DNA of 64,000 nucleotides from Chitinophaga horti (GTDB lineage Bacteria; Bacteroidota; Bacteroidia; Chitinophagales; Chitinophagaceae), in contig NZ_CP107006.1 of NCBI RefSeq assembly GCF_022867795.2, forward strand, positions 2,418,001 through 2,482,000. The letters run 5' to 3'. Below the pieces are notes generated by a model, which did not search any database, was not told the origin of the DNA, and saw only the letters and a list, made by a program, of their open reading frames with translations. Positions 33,230-42,500 of the stretch are shown here, piece by piece; position 1 is the stretch's first letter, and each line of letters begins with the position of its first letter. Made by a program: the position numbers and the translations under genes.

Positions 33230-34393
33230 ATGAACAAACGACAGCTTGGTATTACGGCCGCCATTATCGCCTGTGCTTTCGCGCTTTCCCGTTGCATCAG
33301 CAAGCCCACCCCGCCTGCCGACCCCAGGGGCGAACAATACGCCGCCGCCAACACCTGCGCCAGTTGTCACCAGTCAGTTTACGACGCTTACACTCAAACT
33401 GCACATGCACATACATCTGCCTTAGCCACAGCCGGTACAGTGAAAGGTGACTTCAACGCGCCGGGCAATGTATTTCATTTCAGCAATGGTACGGAAGTAG
33501 TCCTGGAGAAAAAAGGCGAACGACTGGTACAGCGCACCAACGGCCAGGAGCAACCGTTCGACATTGTGATCGGGTCGGGCAGAAAAGCGCAGACTTCCTT
33601 GTATTGGCAAAACGGCCAATATTTTCAGCTTCCCATCTCGTGGTTCGTACCGGCCAACAGCTGGGCCAATAGTCCGGGCTTCCCGGCAGATCATCCGAAG
33701 TTCGACCGCGTCATTCCCAGCACTTGTTTTGGTTGCCATAGTTCGATGATCGGGATAGCAGAAGTGAAGCAGGAGAATTTACAATTGAAAGAAACGTTTG
33801 AGCATAACAAACTGTTAGCTGGAATTGATTGCCAACGTTGCCACGGCCCCGCGGCGGAACACGTAGATTACCACAATCAACATCCGCAGGAGAAGACGGC
33901 TCACGCAATGAAGCATCCCGGCAAACTAAGCCGGCAGCAGCAGCTGGACATGTGTGCCCTTTGCCACTCAGGATTGAAACCGATGCAACGCTCCGCCTTC
34001 GACTTCAAACCCGGCGATGCACTGTCCGAGTTCCTGATGCCCACGGCCCCCTTCCCTTCCAAACAGGTAGATGTACATGGCAACCAATATCAATTGCTGA
34101 CGGCCAGTAAATGTTTTTCCGGCAGCCAGCAAATGACCTGCGGTTCTTGCCACGATCCGCATACGAGCGAGCGGAGTAATATGCAGGTATTTTCGCAGCG
34201 TTGTATGAGTTGCCATCAACCCGATAGCCCGCAGTTCTGTAAGCTACGCTCAAAGCCATCGGCCACCCTGCAACAGAATTGTATCGATTGCCATATGCCC
34301 GCGCAGCCTTCCACGGCCATTACTTTGCTAACGAACGGGCAGCAGAGTCCGACGGCGGATTCAATAAGGACGCATATGATTGCGGTGTATTAG
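33230..34393 (+). CDS. Multihaem (seven CxxCH) c-type cytochrome
   Basis: 387 residues with seven CxxCH haem-binding motifs in order: CASCH (from residue 43), CFGCH, CQRCH, CALCH, CGSCH, CMSCH and CIDCH. Extra histidines such as TAHAH are candidates for distal ligands. An N-terminal hydrophobic segment (GITAAIIACAFALSRC) exports the protein; the Cys22 context LSRC is a poor lipobox because of the Arg. It is a periplasmic or membrane-anchored electron carrier or oxidoreductase. The NTCASCHQSVYDAYTQTAH start resembles cytochrome c554-like proteins. No partner oxidoreductase is next to it. Its stop overlaps that of the convergent zinc-ribbon gene by 4 bp. Confidence 0.9.
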   Translation: MNKRQLGITAAIIACAFALSRCISKPTPPADPRGEQYAAANTCASCHQSVYDAYTQTAHAHTSALATAGTVKGDFNAPGNVFHFSNGTEVVLEKKGERLVQRTNGQEQPFDIVIGSGRKAQTSLYWQNGQYFQLPISWFVPANSWANSPGFPADHPKFDRVIPSTCFGCHSSMIGIAEVKQENLQLKETFEHNKLLAGIDCQRCHGPAAEHVDYHNQHPQEKTAHAMKHPGKLSRQQQLDMCALCHSGLKPMQRSAFDFKPGDALSEFLMPTAPFPSKQVDVHGNQYQLLTASKCFSGSQQMTCGSCHDPHTSERSNMQVFSQRCMSCHQPDSPQFCKLRSKPSATLQQNCIDCHMPAQPSTAITLLTNGQQSPTADSIRTHMIAVY

Positions 34394-35007
34394 TGGATGC
34401 GGCCAAAGCCTTCGTAATCGTCATAGTAACGCATCACTTCCTTTACTTCCCCGTCATTGTACATCTGTAACAAGTCCTGTTTTGACATCGTCCAGGCGTC
34501 ATTGCCATCGAAGTAATCGTCTTTTGCAAACTTACTAACGTAGCGGTTGTACCTGAGTTCATTATGAAGAAAAGTAACGCTATCTCCGGCCGCCTTTTCC
34601 AGCCGCAGAAAATAGTAGTGCGACCCCATGGACTCGCTCTTTATCAGGTATACATCACCTTCCTGCGGCGCTGCCACGTAAAGCTTTGTGTTTTCCTTAT
34701 CTTTCGAAATGCTGTAGCCGAGGGCAGCGATGCCGATGGCGAACACGAACAGCAGCGAATACAAATAAACGGGTGTTTTTGCCTGTCGCGCTTGTTCGGC
34801 GGTGACTTCATCCGTCCAATGATGACCGCAGACACATTGTGCTACGGCTGTTTTACGGCCCCAGGCCAGCATAGGCGCATAAAAGACGTGAAAGTACTTG
34901 CGATAGGTAGACACTTCGGCGCCGAAGCTTTTACAATTGGAACAGGCGGCGCCATTATAGTTCTCCCGCTTAATGCGCGCGGAGCGATTGCCGTAAATAA
35001 TAAACAT
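34390..35007 (-). CDS. Zinc-ribbon membrane protein
   Basis: 205 residues from ATG 35007 (MFIIYGNRSARIKREN). Two Cys pairs, CSNC near residue 23 and CVCG near residue 59, form a zinc-ribbon-like finger. One membrane segment follows (VYLYSLLFVFAIGIAALGYSI, about 81-101). The C-terminal 100 residues are soluble and beta-rich (EGDVYLIKSESMGSHYYFLRL). The start is supported by the -7 variant TATTTTCG at 35034-35027, which an upstream ATG at 35037 would precede. Function unknown. Confidence 0.75.
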   Translation of the reverse strand: MFIIYGNRSARIKRENYNGAACSNCKSFGAEVSTYRKYFHVFYAPMLAWGRKTAVAQCVCGHHWTDEVTAEQARQAKTPVYLYSLLFVFAIGIAALGYSISKDKENTKLYVAAPQEGDVYLIKSESMGSHYYFLRLEKAAGDSVTFLHNELRYNRYVSKFAKDDYFDGNDAWTMSKQDLLQMYNDGEVKEVMRYYDDYEGFGRIH

Positions 35008-35026
35008 AGAGATAAGGATATGAGGA

Positions 35027-35034
35027 CGAAAATA
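35027..35034 (-). promoter_or_regulatory. -7 variant TATTTTCG of the zinc-ribbon gene
   Basis: Matches the TAnnTTCG variant also seen before the DUF2892 and nudK genes. It is 19 nt upstream of the ATG at 35007. Confidence 0.4.
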
Positions 35035-35140
35035 CATATTTCCCGGATGATCTTACTTCCACAATCATCTTTTTGCCTGACAACCATCATTACCCACTCT
35101 TAATCAGCCCCCTATCTTCGTTCCATCAAACTTCCAATGT

Positions 35141-35377
35141 ATGAAAAACAACCTCGGAATCATCGACCGCAGCATCCGCATCGTACTGGCACTTGCACTG
35201 ATCGGCATTTACCTGACACATACACGTTTCCAGTTATCGGACCTTTTGTTATTACTGATCGGGCCTATGTTATTGCAAACGGGGTTGAAGGGGATTTGTC
35301 CGTTGTACGACATGGCGGGCTTCCGGACGACGCGTCCAGTGGCGCAGCATGCGGTGTCCCGAAGGCAGGAGGATTAA
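35141..35377 (+). CDS. DUF2892-type small membrane protein
   Basis: 78 residues. The start MKNNLGIIDRSIRIVLALAL and the later GPMLLQTGLKGICPLY are the hallmarks of the YgaP-like DUF2892 inner-membrane family: two short membrane helices with a conserved GxCPLY after the second. Role unknown; family members are sometimes fused to or next to rhodanese domains, which is not the case here. A -7 variant TATCTTCG is at 35113-35120. The C-terminus (RTTRPVAQHAVSRRQED) is a charged cytoplasmic tail. Confidence 0.88.
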   Translation: MKNNLGIIDRSIRIVLALALIGIYLTHTRFQLSDLLLLLIGPMLLQTGLKGICPLYDMAGFRTTRPVAQHAVSRRQED

Positions 35378-35448
35378 CTTTTTACGCTTAAAACGGGCCT
35401 GGCATTACCTATGGCCATTTGCGATATTTTTCTTGCTATGATAGATGG

Positions 35449-35474
35449 GGTGGCCCGCAGGGGCCGCCTTTTTT
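35449..35474 (+). terminator. Intrinsic terminator
   Basis: GGTGGCCC (35449-35456) pairs with GGGCCGCC (35461-35468), one G-T wobble, 4-nt loop, then TTTTTT. It ends the DUF2892 transcript. Confidence 0.8.
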
Positions 35475-35478
35475 ATGT

Positions 35479-35511
35479 CGCGCCGCCACGGGTTAAGCCC
35501 ACGGCGGCGCG
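35479..35511. repeat. GC-rich long hairpin without T-tract
   Basis: CGCGCCGCC (35479-35487) pairs perfectly with GGCGGCGCG (35503-35511), and inner GGG/CCC may extend the stem. It stands just past the stop of the convergent VOC gene (35519). Neither strand has a T-run after it, so it may stop transcription only by structure or with Rho. Confidence 0.6.
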
Positions 35512-35518
35512 GTGAAGT

Positions 35519-36361
35519 TTAAGCGTTTTCCAGCTCTGCGTAGATCAGTTTCTTCATCTTCAATACCTTGTCCATCACCCGGTGCGCACGGGCTGGATCT
35601 TTCATCCACTTGCCCAGATCTTTCGGGATGATTTGCCAGCTGATACCGTATTTATCGCGCAGCCAGCCGCACATTACTTCCTTGCCGCCGTTAGCGGTGA
35701 GCGTGTTCCAGTACTTATCGATCTCTGCCTGATCGGCACATTCCACCACTAACGAAACCGCCTCTACGAAGTTGAATTGATGATCGAAGGAGCTGTCCAT
35801 CGCCATCATCGTATAATCATTGATCGTGAACTGCGCATGTTTCACGTTCGACGTATCATCCCCATCCCCTTCTGCATAGTTCATGATGCCACGAATACTT
35901 GAATCCGGGAAGAGGGACGTGAGTTCTTCGATCGCCTGTTTGGCTTTACCGGCGTTTGGGCCGGTGAACATCAGGCTGGGACAAAACTTCTGTGGCACAT
36001 CGCTTTCGGGGCCTGTCATCAGTTGCCAGCTTACGCCGAATTTATCCTGCAGCCAGCCATACTTCTCGCTCCAGGGATATTTATCCAGCGCCATCAGCAC
36101 CGTACCTCCTTCCGACAATTTACTCCAGTAACGGTCCGTTTCTTCGGGCGTTCGGCTGGTCACCATAAATGAGATGGCAGGACTGGGCAAGGATTGCGTG
36201 CCATCGTTCAGCAACATGATCTTTTGTCCGCTGAGTGCTATTTCGATCACCCAGGGAGATGTGTTGCCGACTTTACCGTCACCGAAGGCGTCGATATAAA
36301 AAGGTGCTGCTTCTTCTATTTTTCCTTTGAGGATGAGACATGGATAGATTGCGTTGTTCAT
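35519..36361 (-). CDS. Tandem VOC (PhnB-like) domain protein
   Basis: 280 residues from ATG 36361 (MNNAIYPCLILKG). It has two glyoxalase/VOC-superfamily domains of the PhnB type: about 1-125 (IYPCLILKGKIEEAAPFYIDAF...YGWLQDKFGVSWQL) and about 130-265 (KFCPSLMFTGPNAGKAKQAIEEL...GWLRDKYGISWQII). The paired WLxDKxGxSWQ motifs show that they arose by duplication. Metal ligands typical of glyoxalase are not complete, so enzymatic activity is uncertain. Cytoplasmic. The TATGTTTG element at 36390-36383 fixes the start. Confidence 0.88.
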   Translation of the reverse strand: MNNAIYPCLILKGKIEEAAPFYIDAFGDGKVGNTSPWVIEIALSGQKIMLLNDGTQSLPSPAISFMVTSRTPEETDRYWSKLSEGGTVLMALDKYPWSEKYGWLQDKFGVSWQLMTGPESDVPQKFCPSLMFTGPNAGKAKQAIEELTSLFPDSSIRGIMNYAEGDGDDTSNVKHAQFTINDYTMMAMDSSFDHQFNFVEAVSLVVECADQAEIDKYWNTLTANGGKEVMCGWLRDKYGISWQIIPKDLGKWMKDPARAHRVMDKVLKMKKLIYAELENA

Positions 36362-36364
36362 ACC

Positions 36365-36398
36365 GTACGTGTTTTGTTGATACAAACATACAACGTAC
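36365..36398. promoter_or_regulatory. Nested inverted repeats over the VOC promoter
   Basis: GTACGT (36365-36370) and ACGTAC (36393-36398) flank a second imperfect dyad, TTTTGT-TGAT-ACAAA. The VOC gene's -7 box TATGTTTG (36390-36383) lies inside, so a bound protein would block or assist that promoter. Confidence 0.4.
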
Positions 36399-36497
36399 CG
36401 AAATCTGAAACGGGGGGCGAATGTGACATTTTGAAGGGGCAAATGCACGCATCTGCCATTTTCTGTTTAAATTCAACAGACCACTAAACATTCCACG

Positions 36498-38144
36498 ATG
36501 CCGCACCCCTCCACTACCCTCATTATTGGCGCCGGCCTCTCCGGGTTAACTGCTGCCTGTGAACTGGCAGCCGCAGGTAAACGTGTAACCGTCCTGGAGC
36601 AGGAAGGCGAACGAAACCTGGGCGGACAGGCGTTTTGGTCATTCGGCGGATTGTTTCTCGTCAACTCTCCTATGCAACGGCGGATGGGCATTAAGGACAG
36701 CCTGGAGCTGGCGATGCAGGATTGGATGGGTACTGCGGCTTTTGATCGGGAAGAAGACTATTGGCCACGTAAGTGGGCGGAGGCGTACGTGACATTTGCG
36801 GCCACCGAAAAATACGAATGGTTAAAAGCCCGCGGACTGCGCTACTTCCCCGTTGTGGGGTGGGCGGAACGCGGCGGGTATGGAGCCATTGGTCATGGCA
36901 ACTCAGTGCCCCGGTTCCATGTAACCTGGGGTACGGGGCCGGGCGTAGTGGCGCCGTTTATACAACTGGCGCAGGAGGCGGTGACCAAGGGGCTGATCGA
37001 CTTTCGGTTCAGGCATCGGGTGGATGAGCTGGAGATCATTAATGGTGCGGTAAAAGGTGTTAGAGGCAGTATACTGCGTGCTTCGGCTGCAGTACGTGGC
37101 GCGCACGAGCCGGCTACCGTTACCGGCGACTTTCATTTCGAAGCGAGCCAGGTGATCATCACCGCTGGCGGCATCGGCGGCAATCATGACCTGGTGAGGG
37201 CTAACTGGCCCTCCCGTCTCGGCAAAGCCCCCCAGCACCTGTTAAGCGGCGTACCCCAGCATGTAGACGGCCGGATGTTGGGCATCTCACAACAGGCGGG
37301 CGCCCGTATCATCAACCCGGACCGCATGTGGCATTACACCGAAGGTATCCGGAACTGGGCGCCCATCTGGCGGCAACACGGCATCCGCATACTGCCAGGC
37401 CCCTCTTCCATCTGGCTCGACGGCGGCGGCAAACGGCTGCCCGCACCCTTGTTTCCCGGCTTCGATACCCTGGGCACCCTCGACTACCTGATGCACAGTG
37501 GCTACGAGCATTCCTGGTTCATCCTCGACCAGCCCATTATTAAGAAAGAATTCGCCCTGTCCGGCTCAGAACAAAACCCGGATCTCACGAATAAACAATG
37601 GCGCCAGGTGCTTAAACGCGCCGTGGGCAAACGCGCTACCGAGCCCGTAGAGGCTTTTAAGGAAAAAGGCCCGGACTTCATCGTGGCGGGTGGCCTGTCC
37701 GAAATGGTGGACCGCATGAACGCCCTGAATAACGGTGTACCCCTCCACTACACCGACATCTTCGCCCAACTGCACGCCCGCGATGCCCAGTTGGACAACA
37801 AGTTCTGTAAAGACGCCCAGATCATGGCTATCCGTAACGCCCGCCAGTATCTTGGCGACCGCCTGATCCGCACCGCCCCTCCTCACAAGATATTGTCGCA
37901 AACGCCCCTCATCGCAGTAAAACTGCACATACTCACCCGCAAGAGCCTTGGTGGACTGGCCACCAACCTCGACAGCCAGGTGTTGAACGCTGACAACCAG
38001 CCCATTGGCGGCCTATTTGCCGCTGGCGAAGCGGCCGGCTTCGGCGGCGGAGGCATGCACGGCTACCGCGCACTCGAAGGCACCTTCCTCGGCGGCTGCC
38101 TGTTTTCAGGTCGCGTGGCAGGCCGGGCGGCGGTGAAAGGGTAG
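36498..38144 (+). CDS. FAD-dependent dehydrogenase (fumarate reductase/KstD-like)
   Basis: 548 residues. The N-terminal FAD-binding motif is GAGLSGLTAACELAAAGK followed by VLEQE and LGGQAFWSFGG. A C-terminal FAD motif, GGLFAAGEAAGFGGGGMHG, ends with RALEGTFLGGCLFSGR. These features and the length match the FAD-binding dehydrogenases related to fumarate reductase flavoprotein and 3-ketosteroid dehydrogenase. Substrate unknown. There is no Tat or Sec signal, so it is cytoplasmic. It is divergent from the VOC gene. Downstream is a repeat-rich intergenic element. Confidence 0.88.
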   Translation: MPHPSTTLIIGAGLSGLTAACELAAAGKRVTVLEQEGERNLGGQAFWSFGGLFLVNSPMQRRMGIKDSLELAMQDWMGTAAFDREEDYWPRKWAEAYVTFAATEKYEWLKARGLRYFPVVGWAERGGYGAIGHGNSVPRFHVTWGTGPGVVAPFIQLAQEAVTKGLIDFRFRHRVDELEIINGAVKGVRGSILRASAAVRGAHEPATVTGDFHFEASQVIITAGGIGGNHDLVRANWPSRLGKAPQHLLSGVPQHVDGRMLGISQQAGARIINPDRMWHYTEGIRNWAPIWRQHGIRILPGPSSIWLDGGGKRLPAPLFPGFDTLGTLDYLMHSGYEHSWFILDQPIIKKEFALSGSEQNPDLTNKQWRQVLKRAVGKRATEPVEAFKEKGPDFIVAGGLSEMVDRMNALNNGVPLHYTDIFAQLHARDAQLDNKFCKDAQIMAIRNARQYLGDRLIRTAPPHKILSQTPLIAVKLHILTRKSLGGLATNLDSQVLNADNQPIGGLFAAGEAAGFGGGGMHGYRALEGTFLGGCLFSGRVAGRAAVKG

Positions 38145-38156
38145 TAATTCATTGAG

Positions 38157-38224
38157 GATCCTTGCTGTCAACAGCCTGTAACAGCAGTAAACCAGCAACT
38201 TGACAGCAACCGACATCAAGGATC
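38157..38224. repeat. Nested inverted repeats, part of intergenic element
   Basis: GATCCTTG (38157-38164) pairs with CAAGGATC (38217-38224), and just inside GCTGTCAA (38164-38171) pairs with TTGACAGC (38200-38207). Together they form a long stem with internal loops between two convergent genes. Confidence 0.55.
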
Positions 38225-38264
38225 GTGGGAGGATGCAGGGACATTGGGCGACGCGAAGACCTCA

Positions 38265-38300
38265 AAACCGGCAGCTTAGCAGCTACTCCTGAGCCGGTTT
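38265..38300. repeat. Hairpin AAACCGGC/GCCGGTTT
   Basis: A perfect 8-bp stem (38265-38272 with 38293-38300) encloses a 20-nt loop that itself contains AGCT-TAGC-AGCT. It is not followed by a T-tract on either strand, so it is not a standard terminator. Confidence 0.55.
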
Positions 38301-38312
38301 AAGTACCCAACC

Positions 38313-38356
38313 GATGGTTCAGTGATGGTTGGGTGACGGTTCCGTGACGGTAGAGT
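38313..38356. repeat. Four tandem 11-bp repeats, GAYGGTTNNGT
   Basis: GATGGTTCAGT, GATGGTTGGGT, GACGGTTCCGT and GACGGTAGAGT run without gaps. The preceding CCCAACC (38306-38312) can pair with GGTTGGG (38327-38333). The array ends 8 bp before the stop of the convergent hydrolase gene. Confidence 0.65.
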
Positions 38357-38363
38357 GCCTTTA

Positions 38364-39047
38364 TTAAACCCTCCCGATCATCCCACTCAGCAACTCCACC
38401 TCCACCTGCTCGATCGGATGCGGGGTACCGGGGAGCACGGCCATCTGTGCGGCGGGTAGCTGGCGGTATACGGCGGCGGTCTCGTCCAGGGTAACCATCT
38501 TATCCCGGTCGCCCAACATGATGAGGGACGGGGATTTGATGTCCTTATAATCATCCAGGGACAAAGGGTTGTGGCGACCCATTTCTTCGAGCATCAGGGC
38601 GGTGTTGTGGACTACCTCTTTCCAGTCGTTGGGGGCGTGCAGGGTTGCGAGGGCACTGGCAAAGGCCGGGACTTTGGTTTCGATGGTGCCGGGGTCGAGC
38701 ATTTTAAGTTCGCGGGCGGCGGTGGGAGCATCCCAGTGGAACTTCGTACCCAGGGTGATGATGTTACCTGGCATGTTCGGGAAATGCCTTGCCAGGTACA
38801 TGGCCACATATCCACCCATACTATAACCGAAGATAGAGGGCTGCTCCAGGTCGTTAGTGCGAATGTAGCCGGCCAGGGCGTCGGCGAAAAGGGCTATGGA
38901 GAAAGACTCGTCGGGCATACGGGTGCCGCCGTGGCCTGGCAGGTTGGGCACGTGCACCTCATAGTAGTCCGACAGTTCCTTCGCGAGTTTTTCAAATTGT
39001 GCGGCAGCGCCCAGCGCGCCGTGAAGTAAGATAAGGGGCGTTTTCAT
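38364..39047 (-). CDS. Cytoplasmic alpha/beta-hydrolase
   Basis: 227 residues from ATG 39047 (MKTPLILLHGALGAAAQF). The alpha/beta-hydrolase marks are HG at the oxyanion site, the nucleophile elbow IFGYSMGGYVAMYLA, an Asp in LGDRDKMV and a His in PGTPHPIEQV. No signal peptide. It is related to small esterases/lipases and MenH-like hydrolases; substrate unknown. The TATGTTTG element at 39075-39068 places transcription start downstream of an alternative ATG at 39074. Confidence 0.85.
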   Translation of the reverse strand: MKTPLILLHGALGAAAQFEKLAKELSDYYEVHVPNLPGHGGTRMPDESFSIALFADALAGYIRTNDLEQPSIFGYSMGGYVAMYLARHFPNMPGNIITLGTKFHWDAPTAARELKMLDPGTIETKVPAFASALATLHAPNDWKEVVHNTALMLEEMGRHNPLSLDDYKDIKSPSLIMLGDRDKMVTLDETAAVYRQLPAAQMAVLPGTPHPIEQVEVELLSGMIGRV

Positions 39048-39067
39048 ACCATGGAATTTTAGCGGAG

Positions 39068-39075
39068 CAAACATA
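39068..39075 (-). promoter_or_regulatory. -7 element TATGTTTG of the alpha/beta-hydrolase gene
   Basis: Exact TAnnTTTG match on the minus strand, 20 nt before the ATG at 39047. Confidence 0.5.
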
Positions 39076-39136
39076 CTTAAAACCGTTATACAACATCGTT
39101 GCCTTTTTTGAGGAACGAGTTATAGTCAGATTTCTT

Positions 39137-39144
39137 TACATTTG
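39137..39144 (+). promoter_or_regulatory. -7 element TACATTTG of the metal-efflux operon
   Basis: Exact TAnnTTTG match ending 5 nt before the ATG at 39150, so the transcript would be nearly leaderless. No obvious metal-sensor dyad was seen around it. Confidence 0.5.
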
Positions 39145-39149
39145 ACGCG

Positions 39150-39470
39150 ATGAAATTGTTCCCGGTCTTGTTAGCGTTCTTCCTGCTGGTGCTCAGCATC
39201 CTTCCCTGCCGGGACGGGATAGATGCCTGCGCGGAAGAAGCGACGCCGACGGCTTTTCATCAACCGGAGCATCAGGAACACGAGCAGCATGCAGATGCCT
39301 GCTCCCCTTTCTGCGCCTGCGCCTGTTGCTCCATTCAATCGATGAAAGCACCATTCATAGTAGCCACAGCGGCTCCGTTGTATGCGATCATCGTGTATGC
39401 CTCCACGTTCGTTCCTGATGTGAGCGAAATGCCCCTCCCCATCTGGCAGCCGCCCCGGTTAACGGCTTAA
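39150..39470 (+). CDS. Cys/His-rich small exported protein (DUF6660-like)
   Basis: 106 residues. A signal peptide or N-terminal anchor (MKLFPVLLAFFLLVLSILPC) precedes a segment rich in likely metal ligands: DACAEE, FHQPEHQEHEQHADAC and CSPFCACACCS. A second hydrophobic stretch (FIVATAAPLYAIIVYAS) follows. Small proteins of this kind stand in front of CusA/CzcA genes in many Bacteroidota (DUF6660). It may bind Cu, Zn or a similar ion in the periplasm. It shares the operon with the RND pump 91 bp downstream. Family assignment is from memory of context and layout. Confidence 0.7.
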   Translation: MKLFPVLLAFFLLVLSILPCRDGIDACAEEATPTAFHQPEHQEHEQHADACSPFCACACCSIQSMKAPFIVATAAPLYAIIVYASTFVPDVSEMPLPIWQPPRLTA

Positions 39471-39561
39471 TCCTCCTTACATTTTTATTACTGATCGCGA
39501 TTAACTAACCGCGCTAAACATCGTGCATGCTATTATGTGTGCCCGAGCGAAACCCATTACC

Positions 39562-42500
39562 ATGTTAAATAAGATCATTCTCTTTTCTATCAAGAACAAG
39601 CTGGTGGTCGGTCTGCTCACCCTGGCGCTTATATCGTGGGGACTGTGGAGCGCCGCCCGTTTACCGGTAGACGCCGTGCCCGACATCACCAATAACCAGG
39701 TGCAGATCATTACGGTGGCGCCTACCCTGGCCGCTCAGGAAACGGAGCAACTCGTTACTGCGCCGATTGAACGTAGTCTGGCTAATTTGCCCGACCTGGT
39801 GGAGATGCGTTCCATCTCCCGCTTCGGTTTGTCTGTTGTGACCGTAGTGTTCGAAGACCAGACTGACATTTACTTCGCCCGTCAGCTGATCGGCGAACAG
39901 TTGAAAGAAGCCGTTGAACAAATTCCGCAAGGCATTGGTCAGCCCGAACTGGCGCCGCTGAGCACCGGTTTGGGAGAGATCTACCAATACGTACTGCATC
40001 CGAAAAAGGGCGCGGAGCAAAAGTATTCGGCCATGGACCTGCGCAGTATGCAGGATTGGATCGTAGCGCGACAACTATACGGGACAAAGGGTGTAGCCGA
40101 AGTCGTTAGTTTCGGTGGCATGCTGAAGCAGTATGAAGTAGCCGTTGATCCCGGGAAACTGAACGGCATGAACGTAACGATTGCCGAGCTGTTTACCGCA
40201 CTGGAACGTAACAACGAAAATACCGGCGGGGCTTATATTGACAGGCAGCCCAACGCTTACTTCATCCGTGGCATAGGCCTGGTCAGCAACCTGGACGATA
40301 TCCGGCATATCGTGATCAAGACAGTGAACGGCATTCCTGTATTGGTGCGCGATGTGGCCGAAGTACGTTTAGGCAGCGCTGTTAGATATGGCTCACTCAC
40401 CTATAACGGCGAAAAAGAAGTTGCCGGGGGTATCGTGATGATGCGTAAAGGTGCGAACAGTGCTGCTGTCGTGGCTTTGGTGAAGGAACGTATGAAAACC
40501 ATTCAGCGCTCATTGCCCGAAGACGTGGTAATAGAGCCTTTCCTCGATCGTACCGACCTGGTAGATCGTGCCATCCATACCGTGAAGACCAACCTCATAG
40601 AAGGCGCGCTGATCGTGATATTGGTACTGGTACTCTTTCTCGGCAATCTTCGTGCAGGCTTTATTGTTGCCTCCGCCATCCCGCTGGCCATGCTATTTGC
40701 TTTGGGCATGATGCATACCTTCGGGGTGAGTGCTAACCTGATGAGCCTTGGTGCGATTGACTTTGGGCTGATCGTGGACGGTGCTGTGATCATTGTAGAA
40801 GCGACCTTACATCATTTAGGCGTAAGGCAATCCGTGCATCGGCTCACGCAGGAAGAGATGGATATGGAAGTATTCCGATCTGCCTCGCATACCCGCAAGA
40901 GCGCTGCGTTTGGGGAGATCATTATCATGATCGTATACATCCCTATCCTCACGCTGACAGGGATTGAGGGCAAGATGTTCGCCCCTATGGCGCAGACCGT
41001 CGTGTTTGCGCTGATCGGCGCGCTGATCTTGTCCATGACTTACATCCCGATGATGAGCGCCCTGTTCCTCCCAAAACAAATGAATACCAAAACGACCTTA
41101 TCCGACCGGCTGATGGCCGCCTGTCAATGTTGGTACGCGCCGTTACTGGAAAGGGCGATCCGTTTCCGGAAACAAGTGATCGCCTTCACCCTGCTGCTTT
41201 TCGGTGTCACCCTCTTTCTCTTTGCAAGGATGGGCGGCGAGTTTATTCCGCAGCTGGAAGAAGGCGATTATGCCTTTCACTGCATATTGCCGCAGGGCAC
41301 CTCACTCTCGCAAAGCGTAGAAACCTCTATGCAGGCGAGCCGCATCATCCGCTCTTTCCCCGAAGTGAAGCTGGTGGTGGGAAAGACAGGCAGTGCAGAA
41401 ATACCGACTGACCCCATGCCACCGGAGGCGACCGACCTTGTGATCGTACTGAAACCGAAAAGCGAATGGACGACCACGAAGGACTACCGCGAACTGGGTG
41501 AGATGATCGAAGAAAAGCTACAAAGTATACCGGGGGTGTTTTTCGAAGTCAACCAACCAATACAGATGCGCTTCAACGAGCTGATGACCGGCGTACGACA
41601 GGATGTAGCGATTAAAGTGTTTGGCGAAAACCTCGACACCCTGGCCGCATTGGCACCAAAAGTCGCATCACTGATCCGCAATATTGAAGGCGTGACGGCA
41701 CCGGCCGTAGAACAAACCGCCGGTCTGCCGCAGATCACCATTCGTTACGACCGCGCACGTATTGCCGGTTATGGCATGAACATCACCGACATTAACCAGG
41801 CCGTGCGTACAGCTTTTGCCGGAGAAGCCGCAGGTGCTGTGTTTGAGAACGAACGCCGGTACGACTTAGTCGTGCGGCTGGACAGTGCGCACCGGGCATC
41901 TATCGAAGATGTGGGCAGCCTGTTTATCGCATTGCCCGAGGGCGGGCAAATACCACTTTCACAGGTAGCTACCGTATCCTTCGAGGAAGGGCCGGCACAG
42001 ATCAGCCGCGAGGAAGGCAAACGGCGTGTAGTCGTCGGATTTAACGTTCGGGGTAGAGATGTGCAAAGCGTGGTAAACGACATACAGGAGCGGCTGACGA
42101 AGGCGCACGTATTGCCCACCGGATACTACTTTACGTATGGTGGCGCATTCCAGAACCTGGAGCGGGCGAACAGCCGGTTACAGGTAGCCGTTCCCGTTGC
42201 GTTGGCGCTGATACTGTTGTTACTATATTTCACTTTCCATTCAATGAAAGAAGCGTTGCTCATCTTCACCGCCATTCCTATGAGCGCGATTGGTGGCGTA
42301 TTTGCCTTACTTCTGCGGGACATGCCTTTTAGTATATCGGCGGGTGTCGGCTTTATCGCGTTGTTCGGTGTATCCGTACTCAATGGCATTGTGCTGATCA
42401 GCACCTTCCGGCAGTTGGCGAACGAAGGCATGTCTGATCCCATTGAAAGAGTGAAGGCCGGGGCGCGTATTCGGTTACGTCCCGTACTGATGACGGCTAC

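Noticed and set aside
35479..35511. GC-rich hairpin as an intrinsic terminator
   Set aside because: There is no T-tract after the stem on either strand, so it is listed only as a repeat.
38265..38300. Hairpin as the terminator of the FAD dehydrogenase gene
   Set aside because: The 8-bp stem has a 20-nt loop and is followed by AAGTACCC, not a T-run. It is treated as part of the repeat element instead.
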